A stretch of 64,000 nucleotides of DNA from NCBI GenBank assembly GCA_900551075.1, contig URVB01000006.1, positions 85,122 through 149,121 on the forward strand, in the 5' to 3' direction. The notes under the pieces are model-generated. The model did not search any database. It was not told the DNA's origin and saw only the letters and a list, made by a program, of their open reading frames with translations. The position numbers were made by a program, and so were the translations under genes. Positions within the stretch are counted from its first letter, which is position 1. The number at the start of each line of letters is the position of its first letter. Positions 1 through 7,540 of this stretch are shown here, piece by piece. The stretch comes from an uncultured Blautia sp. Its GTDB lineage: Bacteria > Bacillota > Clostridia > Lachnospirales > Lachnospiraceae.

Positions 1-680
1 GTGTTCAGCGTTGTAACATATTCGCCGTCACGAAGCACGGTTACCCTGTCGGACAGGCGGAAGATTTCCTCCAGACGATGAGAAATATAAATAATAGATA
101 CACCTTTTTTCTTCAGCAAATCTACCACTGCAAACATGTTCTCCACCTCTGCATTGGTCAGCGGAGCCGAAGGTTCATCCATAATCAGAACCTGGGCATC
201 CTGGGACATTGCCTTGGAGATTTCTACCATCTGCTGATAGCCAACACTCAGATTCTTAACCATTGTTTTGGGACTAATATGAATATGGAGAGAATCCAGA
301 ATCTTTTTGGCCTCTGCCTCCATTGCTTTCTGATCTACAACAATTCCTTTTCGAATTGCCCTTCCAAGGAAAATATTTTCTGCGACCGACAGGCCGCCCA
401 CTAAGTTGAACTCCTGATAAATAACACCAATTCCGTTTTGTTCCGACAGCTTAGGTGTCATAGCCCTGAAGGTTTTTCCGTTTACCGTAATTGTACCCTC
501 TGTGGGCTCAATAGCTCCGCTGCATGTTTTAATAAGGGTGGATTTTCCGGCTCCGTTTTCGCCTACAAGTGCATGTATCTCGCCTTTTCGAATAGTTAAG
601 GATACATTCTTTAATGCCCTGACACCGGGGTAATATTTAGAAATATTTTTTAATTCCAAAATATTCTCATCTGATTTCAT
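1..680 (-). CDS. Sugar ABC transporter ATP-binding protein, partial (C-terminal part beyond window)
   Basis: Energises uptake of a monosaccharide or polyol with the binding protein encoded just upstream. About 226 N-terminal residues are visible from the ATG at 678-680, which follows the purine-rich AAAGGGGGA. Walker A GENGAGKST lies at about residues 40-48. It is followed by a Q-loop (IYQEFNLV), an ABC signature region (LSVGYQQM), Walker B with VLIMDEPSAPLT, and the H-loop YISHRLEEIF. This pattern fits the RbsA/MglA/XylG family, whose members are about 500 residues with two fused ATPase domains; only the first is in the window. The permease gene is presumably further out. The substrate is not shown by the sequence, but the neighbouring dehydrogenase and ribulokinase-type kinase suggest a pentose or pentitol. 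Confidence 0.93.
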   Translation of the reverse strand, partial: MKSDENILELKNISKYYPGVRALKNVSLTIRKGEIHALVGENGAGKSTLIKTCSGAIEPTEGTITVNGKTFRAMTPKLSEQNGIGVIYQEFNLVGGLSVAENIFLGRAIRKGIVVDQKAMEAEAKKILDSLHIHISPKTMVKNLSVGYQQMVEISKAMSQDAQVLIMDEPSAPLTNAEVENMFAVVDLLKKKGVSIIYISHRLEEIFRLSDRVTVLRDGEYVTTLN

Positions 681-714
681 TTTTTTCCCCCTTTCAACCT
701 TTTTCCATATGTTT

Positions 715-757
715 GTAAAAAGGTGCGCACCAGGCGCTTATCGCCTGATGCGCACCT
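715..757 (-). terminator. Hairpin with T-run between binding-protein gene and ATPase gene
   Basis: A nearly perfect stem of 16 pairs (AGGTGCGCA..CAGGCG with CGCCTG..TGCGCACCT, 721-757) is followed on the minus strand by five T. It sits right after the binding-protein gene and before the ATPase gene. It probably acts as a partial terminator or 3' stabiliser that lets the binding protein be made in excess. Confidence 0.75.
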
Positions 758-768
758 CTCCGATACTT

Positions 769-1725
769 TTATTTTTCAGGAAGCATTTCCTCAAGATTAT
801 CAATAGTTACCGGAACAAGATCTCTGTATACGTTCTGCTCCATCTCTTTGCCTTCCGCACATTCAACAGCCAGGTCGTAAACAGTGTCGCCGCATACGTA
901 TGCGTTGCCGGTGATAGCAACAACCATACGGTTAAATTCGCCGTTCTGCATGGAAGCCACCGCTTCGTCCGTAAGGTCTGTGGAGAAAATACCGGCCTCA
1001 TCCGGTACCTCGCTGCCGTAGAAGCCCTTGAATGCTTCGTTTGCACCGGCAGCTCCTCCGCCGCCGATGCAGCATACTACTTTTACATCCGGGTTTGCCT
1101 GAAGAATGGTTTCCATAGCATTTAAGCCCTCTGTTGTATCAATAGCCGGCTGGTTTGCTACAACCTTTGCGTTTGGCGCAAGCTCTTTCAGAGAGTCCAG
1201 GATACCGTTTTCTCTCTCTAACAAAATCGGAGTCTGAGGATATCCCAAAACTGCCACTTCACAGGCACCGTCATCAAATTTCTCATTAATCCAGTTTGCT
1301 GCCTGTGTACCAATTTCAACACCCAGATCATAGTTCTTAATAATCCAGTTAATGTCGGAATTTTCCATTTCATCGTCCCAGCACACAACCTTAATGCCTG
1401 CATCACGTGCTTCTTTGCAGATTTCTTCGATTGCATCCGCATCCTGAGGCTGTACGATGATTAAATCGGTACCCGCAGTAATGAAATTCTCAAGCTGGTC
1501 AATCTGGGTATTTGCATTTTCCTTACATTCTACCACTGTAACCTCGTTGCCGTCTTCCTTTGCACGTTTCTGGATTTCCTCTGCCTGCTGTGCCCATACC
1601 TGATTGCTTAAGGTCTGAACTGCAAAGCCGATCTTCAAATCCTTTGCCTGTACGGATACTGTTCCGATTCCCATTGCGGTTGTTGCTGCCAATAGCCCTA
1701 CAAATGCCTTTGTTCCTGTTTTCAT
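769..1725 (-). CDS. Sugar ABC transporter substrate-binding protein (RbsB-type)
   Basis: Extracytoplasmic receptor for the ABC importer, 318 aa. Residues 1-27 form a signal peptide (basic start MKTGTK, hydrophobic core, cleavage near VQAKD). No lipobox cysteine is visible, so how it is retained at the membrane is unclear. The mature part has the two-lobed type 1 periplasmic-binding fold, with KIGFAVQTLSNQVWAQ near the N-terminus and the GTDLIIVQPQDADA segment typical of ribose/galactose-type receptors. The gene lies between a polyol dehydrogenase (27 bases upstream) and the ATPase (downstream, behind a strong hairpin). The ligand cannot be read from sequence; a pentose or pentitol is inferred from the neighbours. 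Confidence 0.9.
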   Translation of the reverse strand: MKTGTKAFVGLLAATTAMGIGTVSVQAKDLKIGFAVQTLSNQVWAQQAEEIQKRAKEDGNEVTVVECKENANTQIDQLENFITAGTDLIIVQPQDADAIEEICKEARDAGIKVVCWDDEMENSDINWIIKNYDLGVEIGTQAANWINEKFDDGACEVAVLGYPQTPILLERENGILDSLKELAPNAKVVANQPAIDTTEGLNAMETILQANPDVKVVCCIGGGGAAGANEAFKGFYGSEVPDEAGIFSTDLTDEAVASMQNGEFNRMVVAITGNAYVCGDTVYDLAVECAEGKEMEQNVYRDLVPVTIDNLEEMLPEK

Positions 1726-1752
1726 GTTTCATTCTCCTTTTTTCTTTTATAT

Positions 1753-2829
1753 TTACAGCTTCGCTGCATGGTTCCTTACCAAATCTGAATCCGTCTCTCC
1801 GTTTGGGAGAATCACATATTTCCCTTTTGCTCTCATTTCCGGACTGCTCAGGATGTCTGCCAGTCTTTCAAGAGGCTCCTTTCCTCCCAGCATACTTGTT
1901 ACATCAATGCGGTGTGCGTTAATCAGATCTACTGCTCTTCCCATATCATAAGGGCTGCAGTAAGACCCCTTCACGGTAAGCTCCTTCCGGAATAACTCAT
2001 AGGTTTTTAACTGAATAACAGATTCTACTGCCGTAACCGCAAACAACAGAACCGTTCCCCTTCTGTCTGCGATTTCGATTGCCTCCTCGGAAGTGCTCTT
2101 CAATCCGCAGGTTTCAATCACTACCTGAACATGCCTGATTCCATTGGCAAGCAGCGTTTCCTTCACATTCTGTTCCACAGGGTTAATAGTCAGGCTGGCT
2201 CCAAGCTTTTTTGCAGCCTGTCGCTTCTCTTCTACCGGCTCCACCAGAACCACCTTGCCGGCTCCCTTTAATTTTGCAAGCTGGAGTAGAAGAAGTCCTA
2301 TCATTCCTCCGCCGTATACCACTACATTGTCACTTACCTTGATATCGCTGCGGTCTGCGCCGTTAATACAGCAGGCCAGCGGCTCTGCCATCGCTCCCTG
2401 AACGAAGGTTACGTCATCCGCCAGATGATGGACAAGCTTCGCCTTTACCCTGCAATACTGGGAAAAACCGCCGTTTTGGTTTGTTCCGATTGCACCCATG
2501 TGCTCACAATGCCCCATCATTCCGGATGCACAGTAATAGCATTCATTGCAGTTGTCAGCAGGGTCTACACAAACTCGGTCACCAGCCTTACAGTTACGGA
2601 CTTCGCTTCCCGTCTCCACGATAATGCCCGAAAACTCATGGCCCTGGATAAGCGGCGGAACCGTAGCGGTTGATCCCTGATCTCCTTCGTAAATATGTAC
2701 ATCTGAGCCACACACGCCGCAGGCCATTACTTTAATCAGAACCTCCTGCGGACCGATCCTTGGGATTTCCAGTTCCTCTACCCGAATGTCACGCTTTCCG
2801 TAAAAGACAGCGCTTTTCATTGTTTCCAT
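1753..2829 (-). CDS. Zinc-dependent medium-chain (polyol/sorbitol-type) dehydrogenase
   Basis: NAD(P)-dependent dehydrogenase of the MDR family, 358 aa, expected to oxidise a polyol to a ketose. The catalytic zinc site is visible as ACGVCGSDVHIYEG and GHEFSG. The structural zinc site is unusual: VDPADNCNECYYCASGMMGHCEH still holds four closely spaced cysteines. The Rossmann segment VVVYGGGMIGLLLLQLAK follows near residue 170. It is the first gene of the operon with the ABC binding protein and ATPase, behind a promoter with an AT-rich operator. Together with the nearby FGGY kinase it suggests polyol to ketopentose to ketopentose 5-phosphate, for example arabitol or ribitol. The exact substrate is not certain. 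Confidence 0.88.
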   Translation of the reverse strand: METMKSAVFYGKRDIRVEELEIPRIGPQEVLIKVMACGVCGSDVHIYEGDQGSTATVPPLIQGHEFSGIIVETGSEVRNCKAGDRVCVDPADNCNECYYCASGMMGHCEHMGAIGTNQNGGFSQYCRVKAKLVHHLADDVTFVQGAMAEPLACCINGADRSDIKVSDNVVVYGGGMIGLLLLQLAKLKGAGKVVLVEPVEEKRQAAKKLGASLTINPVEQNVKETLLANGIRHVQVVIETCGLKSTSEEAIEIADRRGTVLLFAVTAVESVIQLKTYELFRKELTVKGSYCSPYDMGRAVDLINAHRIDVTSMLGGKEPLERLADILSSPEMRAKGKYVILPNGETDSDLVRNHAAKL

Positions 2830-2867
2830 GTCCCTTCATCTCCCCTTTTACTGTTTTATAGCATGTC

Positions 2868-2936
2868 TTTTAAATACTTTTTAAATATCTTTTAAAATAC
2901 AGTTTATTTTATACCATACATTAACAAGGTTGTAAA
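2868..2936 (-). promoter_or_regulatory. Promoter and putative ROK operator of the dehydrogenase/ABC operon
   Basis: On the minus strand TTTACA (2931-2936) and TATAAA (2908-2913) are 17 bases apart. Just downstream, at 2868-2900, three tandem AT-rich units follow each other (TTTTAAATAC, TTTTTAAATATC, TTTTAAAATAC). The same core, TTAAAATACTTTTAAAA, occurs at the start site of the ribulokinase operon (5837-5858, minus strand), so the ROK regulator at 3023-4144 is the likely binder. Confidence 0.6.
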
Positions 2937-2945
2937 TAGGAAAAA

Positions 2946-2992
2946 TAAAAAAACCATCATTTCGTATAATTTCTACAAAAATGATGGTCTTT
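2946..2992 (-). terminator. Rho-independent terminator of the kinase/ROK operon
   Basis: Inverted repeat ACCATCATTT (2953-2962) with AAATGATGGT (2979-2989), followed on the minus strand by a run of seven T. It lies 31 bases after the ROK stop codon. Confidence 0.75.
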
Positions 2993-3022
2993 CATTATCT
3001 ACAATTCCCAATCTCAATTTTT

Positions 3023-4144
3023 TCAGATACGTTCCAGATACCTTTCTACAAATACCCCGGCTGCGCCTATGGCAGAGGCTTCGTATTTCAGGACTGCAGG
3101 CTGGATGAACCGGATATCCGGCAGATAGGAGTCCATTTTCCGGATTCTGCTTTCCAACTGCCCCATATAGGGACCGATATACTGTCCAAGATAGCCTCCG
3201 ATAATGACTTCCATATCAAAGGCTGCAATCAGGTTATGCAAAGCCAGCGCCAGCGAATCCATATATTTCTCCCAGACTTCCACGCATTCCTTATTCCCCT
3301 CCTCAACACAGCGGAAAAATTCCGAAAGATTTCCTCCCGTAAGCTCAGATAAAAGATTGGTAGAGCAATAGGTATTTACACAGCCGCTGCGTCCGCAGTA
3401 GCATTTTTCTCCGCCGGGAACCAGTGTCATGTGACCGAATTCCCCTGCACGCCAGACTCTTCCGTATATCGGCTTCCCGTTAATCATCACTGCGCCGCCC
3501 ACGGACATACTGACAAAAAAATAGACCGTATTTTTTAAGGAATTCCGCACCTTAATTTCCGCACACCCGGCGCTGTCCGCATCATTTTGCATAAAGACAG
3601 GAAAAGGAAACCATTTTTCTACAATTTCATACAGATCATAGCTGATTTCCATCTCCTCATGCATTCCGAAAATCTTCTTCCCCGTACCGTCAATAATGGC
3701 AGGCAGGGAAATTCCAAGTCCTAATATGGAAGAGACGTCAATTCCGCTTTCACGGACAGAGCGGTCAATGATGGCTTTCAGTTCCCCGTAGGACGCAGGC
3801 TCATCATACAGCCGCATATTGACTCTCTTGGAGTACAGCAGATCAAGGGCAAGATTAATTACCACAATATTCACATGACTTCTGGTAATATCTACTCCAA
3901 TGGCGCACTTCGCATCCTTCACGCACCGGTATGCCGCAGACTTCCTTCCCCCAATGGATTCCATAGAGCCTACTTCCTGTGCAAGCCCCACTGCCAGAAG
4001 ATCATTCAGGCACTGGGTCACCGTAGGAATGCTTAAATGCAGTTCCCGGGCAGCATTGCTCTTTGATATCTGATCTGCCTTCAGCATATATCGCAGAAGA
4101 TTATTTCTGTTTACTCTTTTTACTTCAATATTGTTTAAACCCAT
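3023..4144 (-). CDS. ROK-family transcriptional regulator (NagC/XylR type)
   Basis: Sugar-responsive repressor, 373 aa. The N-terminal winged helix (NRNNLLRYMLKADQISKSNAARELHLS and on through TVTQCLNDLL, residues 13-50) is followed by the ROK sugar-kinase-like domain with an ATP-site type IGVDITRSHVNIVV motif near residue 82. The ROK zinc motif is present as CYCGRSGCVNTYC (about residues 250-262). The gene is 22 bases downstream of the ribulokinase gene and clearly cotranscribed with it. A common AT-rich motif at both promoters in 2868-5858 makes it the probable repressor of both operons. The inducer is unknown. Confidence 0.9.
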   Translation of the reverse strand: MGLNNIEVKRVNRNNLLRYMLKADQISKSNAARELHLSIPTVTQCLNDLLAVGLAQEVGSMESIGGRKSAAYRCVKDAKCAIGVDITRSHVNIVVINLALDLLYSKRVNMRLYDEPASYGELKAIIDRSVRESGIDVSSILGLGISLPAIIDGTGKKIFGMHEEMEISYDLYEIVEKWFPFPVFMQNDADSAGCAEIKVRNSLKNTVYFFVSMSVGGAVMINGKPIYGRVWRAGEFGHMTLVPGGEKCYCGRSGCVNTYCSTNLLSELTGGNLSEFFRCVEEGNKECVEVWEKYMDSLALALHNLIAAFDMEVIIGGYLGQYIGPYMGQLESRIRKMDSYLPDIRFIQPAVLKYEASAIGAAGVFVERYLERI

Positions 4145-4166
4145 ATTCTACTCCATACCCAATATC

Positions 4167-5825
4167 TTATTTCATATCTCTTAAGCCCTGAAGCAAATCC
4201 CGGCTTTCTTCCCCCATTATACCGCTAAACGCACAGTATGTACCATATAATTTTTCATATTTTTTCAGATTTTCTTCCCTGGGAAGAAAGGTCCTGTCTT
4301 TTACACTGCTCATATTTTCCACTGCCATCCAGTAGGAAGCATAGCCGCCCCTTTCCTCCCCTGCCGCCAGAGCCGCATAGATGGCAGAGCCCAGAGCCGC
4401 CGCCTGATCACTGGCTGCTATTTTAATCTTTTTGCCGAGAACATCGGCATAAATCTGCATCAGCATTTCATTTTTCATGGCAATACCTCCGCTGGCAATG
4501 ACTTCTTCAATCTGAACCCCGCCTTTTTCATACAGCTCCACAATCCGTCTCGTTCCGAAGGCGGTCGCTTCAATCAGGGCACGGTAGATTTCCTCCGGCT
4601 TTGTATTCAGGGTCATACCGATTAATGCGCCTGTAAGCCCTCCATCCACAAAGGGAGTCTTATTTCCATTCCACCAGTCCAGGGCAAGAAGGCCGCTCTG
4701 TCCGGGCTTCAGCCTTTCTGCCTTATTGCTTAAAAGAGCATGTACGCTGATTCCTTCCTTTTTTGCCTCTTTTTCATAAGCCCCGCAGGTAAAACCATTG
4801 GCAAACCACCCAAAAAGATCTCCTACCGAAGCAAGACCGGATTCCAGGGCATAGTAACCGGGAACAATGGCATCCTTCACACCTCCGCAGATTCCTTTTT
4901 CCGAAAAGGGACTGCTGCTTAGCCCTACCATGACACTGGAGGTCCCCAATACCAGCATAAGCTGCTTCTCATTTCCAAGACAGCCTCCCGGTACGCCTGC
5001 GTGAGAGTCAATAATTGCAGGGGCGACCGCGATTCCCTCAGACAGTCCAAGACGCTTTGCCCATTCCTGTGACAAATATCCTACAGGTTCTCCTATGCCG
5101 CATATTTCTCCCGGTGCCTTTTCCTCCGTAAAACTCTCCAGCTCCGGGTCTAATTTTTTCAGAAATGCTTTATCCATGTAACCATCCCGGCAGTTCCACC
5201 ATGCTTTATAGCCAGCCATGGAGCAGCTTCTTTTATGGGAACCGGTCAGTACTCTTGTAAGCCAGTCGCCGGCCTCCAGAATCTCATCCGCACAGCGGTA
5301 GATTTCCGGATCCTCCTCCAGAATTTCCATCACCTTGGGAATCAGCAGCTCCGGAGATATTTTCCCCCCAAACCTGGGGCTGTCCTCCAGTCCGGATTCC
5401 TCAAGCAGCCGATTAACCCTATCAGCCTGTTTCTGTGCGCCATGATGCTTCCACAATTTTGCATATGCGTTTCTTCTGTGGACAAACTCTTCCTTTTCGC
5501 ATAAAGGGGCTGCATTTTCATCTACAGATAACATGGTACAGGCTGTAAAATCGATTCCGATTCCGATAATGTCCTCCTTCTCAATCCCGCTCTCCCGAAG
5601 AAGCCTGGGCACAACCTCATCCAGCACCTCCAGATAGTCGCCCGGATATTCCAGACACCACGCATCCGGCAGCACAGTTGTGCCATCCGGCAGAAACTCA
5701 GTCATAACACCATGCGCATATTCCTTTGCTGCATCGGCTGCAACATATCCGTCCCTGCAGCGCACCAACACGCCGCGCCCGGACAAAGTTCCGTAATCCA
5801 ATCCGATCGTATACTTGTCTTTCAT
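4167..5825 (-). CDS. araB: Ribulokinase-type FGGY carbohydrate kinase
   Basis: ATP-dependent phosphorylation of a ketopentose (L- or D-ribulose type), 552 aa, the usual AraB length. The N-terminal IGLDYGTLSGRGVLV is the AraB-type phosphate motif, and GIGIDFTACTML is also typical. The FGGY signature region contains ALIEATAFGTRRIVELY, followed by IEEVIASGGIAMKNEMLMQIYADVLG. The protein is the first gene of a two-gene operon with the ROK regulator. AraB enzymes accept several 2-ketopentoses, so the natural substrate may be the product of the neighbouring polyol dehydrogenase instead of L-ribulose from arabinose; no araA or araD is nearby. Confidence 0.85.
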   Translation of the reverse strand: MKDKYTIGLDYGTLSGRGVLVRCRDGYVAADAAKEYAHGVMTEFLPDGTTVLPDAWCLEYPGDYLEVLDEVVPRLLRESGIEKEDIIGIGIDFTACTMLSVDENAAPLCEKEEFVHRRNAYAKLWKHHGAQKQADRVNRLLEESGLEDSPRFGGKISPELLIPKVMEILEEDPEIYRCADEILEAGDWLTRVLTGSHKRSCSMAGYKAWWNCRDGYMDKAFLKKLDPELESFTEEKAPGEICGIGEPVGYLSQEWAKRLGLSEGIAVAPAIIDSHAGVPGGCLGNEKQLMLVLGTSSVMVGLSSSPFSEKGICGGVKDAIVPGYYALESGLASVGDLFGWFANGFTCGAYEKEAKKEGISVHALLSNKAERLKPGQSGLLALDWWNGNKTPFVDGGLTGALIGMTLNTKPEEIYRALIEATAFGTRRIVELYEKGGVQIEEVIASGGIAMKNEMLMQIYADVLGKKIKIAASDQAAALGSAIYAALAAGEERGGYASYWMAVENMSSVKDRTFLPREENLKKYEKLYGTYCAFSGIMGEESRDLLQGLRDMK

Positions 5826-5836
5826 TTTCTATCTCC

Positions 5837-5894
5837 ATTTTAAAAGTATTTTAATAAGTGCTTTTATTATATAGAACATATCCAGGCAAGTCAA
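5837..5894 (-). promoter_or_regulatory. Promoter of the ribulokinase/ROK operon with overlapping operator
   Basis: On the minus strand TTGACT (5889-5894), 17-base spacer, TATAAT (5866-5871). The AT-rich element CTTATTAAAATACTTTTAA (5840-5858 region) covers the expected start site. It matches the motif downstream of the dehydrogenase promoter at 2868-2900. Confidence 0.75.
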
Positions 5895-5896
5895 GT

Positions 5897-5936
5897 GCAA
5901 AAAGTGACCGAAAGCATAAACAGCTTTCGGTCACTT
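5897..5936 (-). terminator. Terminator of the metF operon
   Basis: Perfect 14-bp stem AAGTGACCGAAAGC / GCTTTCGGTCACTT (5902-5915 with 5923-5936) and an 8-base loop; five T follow on the minus strand. Located 53 bases past the metF stop. Confidence 0.85.
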
Positions 5937-5988
5937 GAAAATTCAGAACCATGCAGGGGATTAACCCGGCAGCTGCGATCGCAGCCTG

Positions 5989-6867
5989 TCAAATTCCGGC
6001 CTGCTCAAGAAGAGCCGGTACTTTTGACTCCCAGCCCATCGCCATAATATGTACGCCCTGGCAATACGGCTTACATTCTCTGATAATACGTGCGGCAATT
6101 TCCACACCGGTGATACCGGCTTTGGTTTTTTCCTTATCCGCTTTCAGCTCATTGATCATTTCCTCCGGAATATGGATACCTGCAACATTTGCATTCATGT
6201 ATCTGCACATTCCAACGGATTTCGGAATGACGATTCCCAACTGAACCGGCTTGCCGAACTGTTTTGCCTTCTCCATAAACTGAATAAATTTCTCCGGCTC
6301 GTAAACAGCCTGTGTCTGGAAATACTCTGCACCTGCGGCAACCTTTCTTTCCATCTTTGCAAGCTGAACGTCAACAGAATCACTGCATGGGGATACAACT
6401 GCTCCCTTAGCAAACTTAGGCGGCTCGCCAACCAGCTCATTCCCGCCAAGGTCTACGCCTGACTCCAACTGCTTTACCGCATGAATCAGAGAGACGGAAT
6501 CCAGATCAAAGACAGGCTTTGCCTGCGGATGATCGCCAAGCCTGGTATGGTCTCCTGTTAAAAGCAGCAGGTTCTCGATTCCGAACAGCGCCGCACTCAA
6601 AAGATCTGACTCCAGTGCGATACGGTTTCTGTCACGACAGGTCATCTGGAAAATAGGTGTCAGCCCTTCGTCCTTCAGAGCCTTACAGGTTGCCAGAGAA
6701 CCAAGACGCATAACAGAGGACTGATTATCCGTCACGTTAACCGCCGTAATGCCGCTCAGATAAGTCTTCGCTTCCTCCAGCATATGTTCAATATGAAATC
6801 CTTTTGGCGGACCTACTTCCGCAGTAACTACAAATTCACCACGTTCAAATGCTTCCGTAATTTTCAT
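5989..6867 (-). CDS. metF: Methylenetetrahydrofolate reductase, catalytic subunit
   Basis: FAD-containing TIM-barrel enzyme that reduces 5,10-methylene-THF to 5-methyl-THF, 292 aa. Family signatures are the N-terminal FVVTAEVGPPKG, VTDNQSSVMRLGSLA, the flavin-site block LLLTGDHTRLGDHPQAKPVFDLDSV split around residues 100-125, and the C-terminal GITGVEIAARII. It is the third gene of a tight operon after the MetV-RnfC2 fusion and metV. In acetogens such as Acetobacterium woodii MetF forms a complex with MetV and RnfC2; the same three activities are seen here. It probably serves the methyl branch of the Wood-Ljungdahl pathway, though methionine synthesis is also possible. Other pathway genes are not in the window. 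Confidence 0.92.
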   Translation of the reverse strand: MKITEAFERGEFVVTAEVGPPKGFHIEHMLEEAKTYLSGITAVNVTDNQSSVMRLGSLATCKALKDEGLTPIFQMTCRDRNRIALESDLLSAALFGIENLLLLTGDHTRLGDHPQAKPVFDLDSVSLIHAVKQLESGVDLGGNELVGEPPKFAKGAVVSPCSDSVDVQLAKMERKVAAGAEYFQTQAVYEPEKFIQFMEKAKQFGKPVQLGIVIPKSVGMCRYMNANVAGIHIPEEMINELKADKEKTKAGITGVEIAARIIRECKPYCQGVHIMAMGWESKVPALLEQAGI

Positions 6868-6915
6868 TATACTTTACTCCTACTCCTTATAGACTTATAA
6901 ATTTTTACAGTTTTC

Positions 6916-7539
6916 TTATTTGGACACTTCTTCATCTGTTGCGTAATTACGCACCTGTGTCGGGCATTTTAATACATCCAGACGTCCTAACTTTTCAAGC
7001 CGTCTATAGATACGTTCCCAGCCGCATTCCATTTCACTGTCCACTTCGCATTTGCCGTTTTTAGAGCCGCCGCACTGTCCGTTGACCAGGCTCTTGGAAC
7101 AAGCAGTAATCGGGCAAATCCCCCCGGTTAAATTCAGGTAACATTCACCGCATTGACCGCAATCGTATTCTAACGGTGTCACTCCCTGGAATCCCGGCAA
7201 CGGGTAGGTGTCACATGCTGCACACACCCTTTTATCCTCCAGATACCCGGCAACTGTCTGCACTCCGACGCCACATGAAAATACCAGTACCACGTCGGCA
7301 TCTTCAATCTCGCTCATATGCTTTTGGAGGCGCAGCTTCATATTTTCGGGATTACAGATATAATCAGTTGTAATAATTCCAGTCACATTCCCGGAAGCTC
7401 CCAGCTCCTTCTGAAGCTCTGCGGCTTCCTTTTCCGGAAAATGGACTTCCTTGCATCCCTGGCAGTTAATAATAAAAACCTTTTTTCCATCTGCCAGCGA
7501 TACGATCGTTTCCTTTGCTTTTAATTGGGTAATTAACAT
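6916..7539 (-). CDS. metV: MetV-type zinc/iron-sulfur subunit of methylenetetrahydrofolate reductase
   Basis: Small cysteine-rich partner of MetF, 207 aa (methylene-THF reductase C-terminal domain family). The first half is a Rossmann-like domain starting KKVFIINCQGCKEVHFPE, with IITTDYICNPENM and VLVFSCGVGVQTVA. The second half holds the cysteine cluster YDCGQCGECYLNLTGGICPI, then LVNGQCGGSKNGKCEVD and GWERIYRRLEKLGRLD. The whole protein is closely matched by the N-terminal ~210 residues of the protein encoded next door (7541-9502), so a metV copy has been duplicated and fused. The stop of the upstream gene and this start are one base apart, which indicates translational coupling. Confidence 0.88.
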   Translation of the reverse strand: MLITQLKAKETIVSLADGKKVFIINCQGCKEVHFPEKEAAELQKELGASGNVTGIITTDYICNPENMKLRLQKHMSEIEDADVVLVFSCGVGVQTVAGYLEDKRVCAACDTYPLPGFQGVTPLEYDCGQCGECYLNLTGGICPITACSKSLVNGQCGGSKNGKCEVDSEMECGWERIYRRLEKLGRLDVLKCPTQVRNYATDEEVSK

Positions 7540-7540
7540 A

